From contig JAIOSR010000439.1 in the NCBI GenBank assembly GCA_021107495.1, forward strand, positions 1 to 9,501: DNA of 9,501 nucleotides, in the 5' to 3' direction. Position numbers and translations under genes: made by a program. Positions within the stretch are counted from its first letter, which is position 1, and the number at the start of each line of letters is the position of its first letter. Source of the stretch: Desulfobacterales bacterium. Lineage in GTDB: Bacteria > Desulfobacterota > DSM-4660 > Desulfatiglandales > Desulfatiglandaceae. Positions 6,381 to 9,501 of the stretch are shown piece by piece. Below the pieces are notes generated by a model, which did no database searches, was not told where the DNA came from, and was given only the letters and a program-made list of their open reading frames with translations.

Positions 6381-6867
6381 AGGGACAGCCGAACACTTAG
6401 GTGCAGTGCTGCTTATAGCGGTGATTTGTGTGCTTTTTTGCTTTAGTGGCGTTTTTGCATCACCTGAAGTGGTTTACAAGGGACCTAAGCCCAAGAAAGA
6501 CCTGCCTGCTAAGCTCACTGCCCTGGGCACAAGACCGGCAGGGGCCTATACTTATAATCGCAGGGGAAAGACCGACCCTTTTAAATCCTTTATTGCAGAG
6601 CAGGAAGATACAACAAAGAAGGAGCGGAGAAAACCGAGGACATACCTTGAAACACTCGATCTTTCCCAACTTGATCTGATTGCCATTATTGTGGGCCCCA
6701 AGGGTAACTTTGCCATGGTCCGAGATGCAAAGGGGCTCGGGTATGTAATCAAGAAGGGAACACCCATTGGAATAAATGGGGGCGTGGTCCGTCAGGTAAA
6801 AGAGAAGGAAGTTGTCATTCGGGAAGGAAGCAAGGATATTTCCAAGAAATTGTATGCCTTACCGTAG
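6349..6867 (+). CDS. pilP: Type IV pilus assembly protein PilP
   Basis: Periplasmic linker between the PilNO complex and the N-terminal domains of the PilQ secretin. The product is 172 residues. A very basic n-region (MRRPRKRRKSKG, 1-12) precedes a hydrophobic stretch (18-36) ending in GVFA, so cleavage by signal peptidase I after Ala37 is plausible. A disordered proline/lysine region is followed by YNRRGKTDPF (69-78) and the compact beta domain with LSQLDLIAII (105-114), AMVRDAKGLGYVIKKGTPIG (122-141) and a final beta hairpin. Family members are usually inner-membrane lipoproteins, but the cysteines here (Cys27, Cys31) sit in VIC and LFC, not a good lipobox. ATG 6349 is preferred because AAAGGA (6336-6341) lies 7 nt upstream. 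GTG 6313 would add 12 residues with no ribosome site. The gene overlaps pilO by 32 nt. Confidence 0.92.
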   Translation: MRRPRKRRKSKGTAEHLGAVLLIAVICVLFCFSGVFASPEVVYKGPKPKKDLPAKLTALGTRPAGAYTYNRRGKTDPFKSFIAEQEDTTKKERRKPRTYLETLDLSQLDLIAIIVGPKGNFAMVRDAKGLGYVIKKGTPIGINGGVVRQVKEKEVVIREGSKDISKKLYALP

Positions 6868-6973
6868 GACATGGCCGGTATTCAGTTCTTCGGATGCCAG
6901 GCTCCTGCACCCCGGATGTGAGGAAGTATTGTGAAAACATCAAACCAAGACCAGGTTTTCAGGGAGTAAACAA

Positions 6974-9271
6974 ATGTTTACCAAAGGAAGCGTATATAAA
7001 AGGGTTCCGTTGTCCGCGCAAATATGTCTGGCAATTGCTGCCTTGTTATTTGCCGGCTGTGCCGCAGTCAAGACGAGCCAGCCGGCGACCGAAGACACCG
7101 CGCCTGCCAGCATTGAGGCCATAAAGGTTACCTCCTTTGGGGGCGAGACGACCGTAGTGGAGGTTGTTAACAGCACGGCTGTCCCTTACGCGACCTTTAG
7201 GTTGATTGATCCGACCAGGCTGATCCTCGACATTCGAGCTGTGCCCGGGAAGGACCTCCCGCAGGCTACGGAAGTTAATGACGGGAATGTGACCGATATT
7301 CGTGTTGAGAAAGGCGAGACCCAGGCCGTGACCACCAGGATTGTAGTCGGCATGGCGAGGCCGGGTGATTATAAGGTTGCTGAAAAGGATAACGCCATCC
7401 TCCTGACGTTCGTGCCGAAAATGGCAGCTTTGGAGACAGAGACAGCAGAGCAACAGAAGGCCGTGGAGCCGATAGAGCCTAAAGAACCGAGGATCTTTTT
7501 CAAACCGGGCTCGATAAGCCTGAATCAGGTCCTGGGTATTGATTTCACCATGCTGGACCATGGCAGGTCCAGGCTGAATGTGACAACGGACAAGAAGGTA
7601 CGATACAACTTAGAGAGAAAAGGCCCAAAGACGTTGGTTTTAGTCCTTGAAGAAACCGCTATTCCGCCTCTTCTTTTAAGACGGCTTGACAGTTCCGAAT
7701 TTGATGGGGCCGTGGATCAGGTAAAACCCAATTTTTCTTCCGAGGACAAAAGGCTTTCCCTTGCCATCTCTTTGAGGGAAATGGTTCCGTTGCATGTGGA
7801 TCAAACAGACAGCGTTATCCACGTTGACTTTGGCCCGACATCCGTCAGGCCCCCGGAAAAGAAGATCATTCCCGTAAAGTTGGTACAGGCGGAGAAACCC
7901 GCGGCTGTTTCCGGGGAAACTGCTGCCGGTGGCCCGGTAGTGACTCAGGCGGGCCCTTCCCGGGATGTTCCTCTCATTCTTGGGAAGCCTAAATACAGGG
8001 GCCCGAACATGACCATGGATTTCAGCAATGCTGAAGTGACCAATGTTTTGAGGCTTATTGGAGATGTAAGCAATCTTAACATAATATGGGGTCCGGACGT
8101 AAAGGGTAACGTGTCCATGCGATTGAAAAATGTCCCATGGGAGCAGGCCCTGGACCTGATACTGATGAACAACGGTTTAGGCAGGATAGAGGAAGGAAAT
8201 ATCGTCTGGATCGCACCCAAATCAAAGATAGATCAAATTAAGAAGGACGAGCAGCAGAAGCGTGAAACAAAAATAGCCCAAATAAGAAGACTGGAGGAGG
8301 AAAAAAAGGCGGCGGAGCAGGCGAAAAAAGAGGTAGAGCCTCTTATCACTGAATACCTGCGGGTTGATTTCGCAGATGCCACCACGGATATCCTTCCTCA
8401 TCTTGAAAAGATAAAGAGCGAAAGGGGCAGCCTCAGTGTGGATGCACGCACAAATACGGTTATCATGACCGATATTGCTTCTGTTATTGAAAAGGCCACA
8501 GATATTGTCAAAGAATTTGACACCCCGGTAAAACAGATCATGATAGAGGCCCGGATCGTTGAGGCCACCACCAATCTGGTTCGTGATCTGGGAATTGAAT
8601 GGGGTATTGTGGGAGAACGGCGAAATAATGCGGGGGTGGCCTTTGACAATTTTGACTCTACCACTTACGGCACAGGTGGTGACAGATTGACGGGCGGCTC
8701 CTTCGAAACCAACTCGCCCGCCGGATGGGTATCCAATATAGGCCTTGCCTTTGGAAGGCTCACGTCGACGGGATTGGGGGCACTGATGCTGGATGCCTCC
8801 TTGGCCCTTGCCGAAACCGAGGGCAAGACAAGGATCATCTCGGCTCCCAAGGTCATTGCGAGCAATGGCGAAGAGGCAACCATCAGCAGGGGATCTACTT
8901 TTTATCTGCCGGCTGCTGAAAATGTTGAAGCGAAAGAGGTAACCGCTGATCTGTCTTTGCAAGTGACTCCTAATGTAAGTTTCAATGACTTTGTGAGTAT
9001 GGAGATAACCGTCAAAGACGAGCAACAGGTTGGGACGAGCGGAAAATCGGGAAAAGATCTCAGTACCAAATTGATGGTCAAGAGTGGAGAGACCATTGTG
9101 ATCGGCGGCATCTATACGGAAACTGAGGCAGAAGATAACACGGGGATTCCCTGGATGAAAGACATCCCGATCTTAGGCTGGCTATTCGGGGCAGAGCACA
9201 AGACCTTTGACAAGGCCGAGTTGCTGATTTTTCTGACGCCAACGGTGCTTCCTCCCCCGAACACCCTCTAA
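6974..9271 (+). CDS. pilQ: Type IV pilus secretin PilQ
   Basis: Outer-membrane multimeric channel through which the pilus passes. The product is 765 residues. A signal peptide ends in LLFAGC, so Cys29 is a probable lipidation site (phenylalanine at -3 is less usual). An AMIN-type domain lies at about 46-148 and a second AMIN-like region at about 175-287; both are expected to contact peptidoglycan. A Pro/Ala-rich linker leads to an STN/N0 domain at about 343-415 (MDFSNAEVTNVLRLIGDVS). A charged coiled-coil insert follows at about 418-455, then the N1 secretin domain (458-518) and the secretin barrel (520-757). The barrel includes TRIISAPKVIASNGEEA (619-635), VKSGETIVIGGI (702-713) and the signature IPWMKDIPILGWLFG (725-739). 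Start ATG 6974 follows GGGAG by 7 nt. The 106-nt gap from pilP contains a 7-bp inverted repeat (6932-6938 with 6955-6961) touching that ribosome site. Confidence 0.96.
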   Translation: MFTKGSVYKRVPLSAQICLAIAALLFAGCAAVKTSQPATEDTAPASIEAIKVTSFGGETTVVEVVNSTAVPYATFRLIDPTRLILDIRAVPGKDLPQATEVNDGNVTDIRVEKGETQAVTTRIVVGMARPGDYKVAEKDNAILLTFVPKMAALETETAEQQKAVEPIEPKEPRIFFKPGSISLNQVLGIDFTMLDHGRSRLNVTTDKKVRYNLERKGPKTLVLVLEETAIPPLLLRRLDSSEFDGAVDQVKPNFSSEDKRLSLAISLREMVPLHVDQTDSVIHVDFGPTSVRPPEKKIIPVKLVQAEKPAAVSGETAAGGPVVTQAGPSRDVPLILGKPKYRGPNMTMDFSNAEVTNVLRLIGDVSNLNIIWGPDVKGNVSMRLKNVPWEQALDLILMNNGLGRIEEGNIVWIAPKSKIDQIKKDEQQKRETKIAQIRRLEEEKKAAEQAKKEVEPLITEYLRVDFADATTDILPHLEKIKSERGSLSVDARTNTVIMTDIASVIEKATDIVKEFDTPVKQIMIEARIVEATTNLVRDLGIEWGIVGERRNNAGVAFDNFDSTTYGTGGDRLTGGSFETNSPAGWVSNIGLAFGRLTSTGLGALMLDASLALAETEGKTRIISAPKVIASNGEEATISRGSTFYLPAAENVEAKEVTADLSLQVTPNVSFNDFVSMEITVKDEQQVGTSGKSGKDLSTKLMVKSGETIVIGGIYTETEAEDNTGIPWMKDIPILGWLFGAEHKTFDKAELLIFLTPTVLPPPNTL

Positions 9272-9289
9272 ATACCTTATGTAAACGGT

Positions 9290-9319
9290 GTTGAGCATGT
9301 TCGTACGAGCATGCGCAAC
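9290..9319 (+). terminator. Palindrome after pilQ, possible transcription terminator
   Basis: A 30-nt near-perfect palindrome centred on CGTACG (9302-9307), with arms GTTGAGCATGTT and GAGCATGCGCAAC. Thirteen of 15 position pairs are complementary in DNA, and one of the other two is a G-U pair in RNA. It begins 18 nt after the pilQ stop and is followed by ATTTCTTGTC, which is only moderately T-rich. The location fits the end of the operon. The long, loop-less symmetry also fits a protein-binding site or the end of a dispersed repeat. Confidence 0.4.
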
Positions 9320-9434
9320 ATTTCTTGTCGGTTCAACCCCGTCCCCCAATTCCTCCCGCCAGCCGAGGAGAGATTCTGCTGACCTTATGTTTTCCAGCGA
9401 ACGATTCCCCTGAACCCGGCAAAGGCTGGTAAAA

Positions 9435-9453
9435 CCCCCTTTACAAAAGGGGG
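9435..9453. repeat. Inverted repeat CCCCCTTT / AAAGGGGG
   Basis: An 8-bp perfect stem (9435-9442 with 9446-9453) has a 3-nt ACA loop. No T-tract follows on the plus strand; on the minus strand it is followed by TTTTACC. Words of this type are common in dispersed intergenic repeats of delta-proteobacterial genomes. One copy in the window cannot establish that. Confidence 0.45.
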
Positions 9454-9468
9454 GCGTTGAGCTATTCT

Positions 9469-9482
9469 CCTTTTAAAAAAGG
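9469..9482. repeat. Second small inverted repeat, CCTTTT / AAAAGG
   Basis: A 6-bp stem (9469-9474 with 9477-9482) with a 2-nt AA loop lies 15 nt after the CCCCCTTT repeat. Its similar sequence suggests a degenerate second unit of the same repeat. It is weak on its own. Confidence 0.3.
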
Positions 9483-9501
9483 TACTTCGGGTTGTATCCC
9501 A

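Noticed and set aside
6894..7124. Plus-strand frame of 76 codons spanning the pilP-pilQ gap
   Set aside because: Most of it overlaps the pilQ signal peptide and AMIN start in another frame. It has no ribosome site and no family resemblance.
8222..9025. Minus-strand frame of 267 codons
   Set aside because: It is antisense to the conserved N1 and secretin domains of pilQ, with no ribosome site and no recognisable domain.
9182..9475. Stop-free minus-strand frame of 97 codons across the pilQ 3' end and the downstream region, with a protein-like stretch (SLENIRSAESLLGWREELG)
   Set aside because: It has no start codon at its beginning; the ATG I noticed is deep inside it. There is no ribosome site, and one third is antisense to the conserved secretin C-terminus. 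It may be a remnant of a former gene, but nothing in it is recognised.

Overview
The window looks like core chromosome of an anaerobic, Gram-negative, probably delta-proteobacterial (Desulfobacterota-like) organism. The anaerobic reading comes from a single-chain pyruvate:ferredoxin oxidoreductase. The Gram-negative reading comes from an outer-membrane secretin (PilQ) with its PilMNOP alignment complex. The taxonomic guess rests on gene content and sequence style only, because no rRNA or other marker is present.

Layout: positions 1-2252 (minus strand) hold the first 750 codons of pyruvate:ferredoxin oxidoreductase, which runs off the left edge. A 165-nt divergent promoter region separates it from a plus-strand Nudix hydrolase (2418-2924). 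That gene converges on, and overlaps by 53 nt, a minus-strand signal peptidase I gene (lepB, 2872-3513). A 343-nt AT-rich divergent intergenic region (3514-3856) follows, with a good sigma-70 promoter pointing right and a pair of direct repeats near the predicted transcription start.

From 3857 to 9271 there is one compact plus-strand operon: a 66-residue XRE-type HTH protein, then pilM, pilN, pilO, pilP and pilQ. The first joints are tight: TTGA between the HTH stop and a possible pilM start, ATGA between pilM and pilN, 27 nt between pilN and pilO, and a 32-nt dual-coding overlap between pilO and pilP. Only pilP and pilQ are separated by a real gap (106 nt). The products form the type IV pilus machine core: PilM (cytoplasmic, actin-like) docks on the PilN N-terminus, PilN and PilO are paired inner-membrane proteins, PilP spans the periplasm, and PilQ is the outer-membrane gate.

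The last 230 nt (9272-9501) contain no credible gene. They hold a strong 30-nt palindrome just after pilQ (possible terminator) and two small inverted repeats of the CCCCTTT/AAAGGGG kind seen in dispersed intergenic repeats.

I see no wholly new system. The points most worth a second look are the small HTH protein built into the front of the pil operon with a candidate operator, the purine-rich tract that encodes basic ends of two proteins in two frames, the apparent exchange of lipoprotein status between PilP and PilQ, and the overlapping Nudix/lepB 3' ends.
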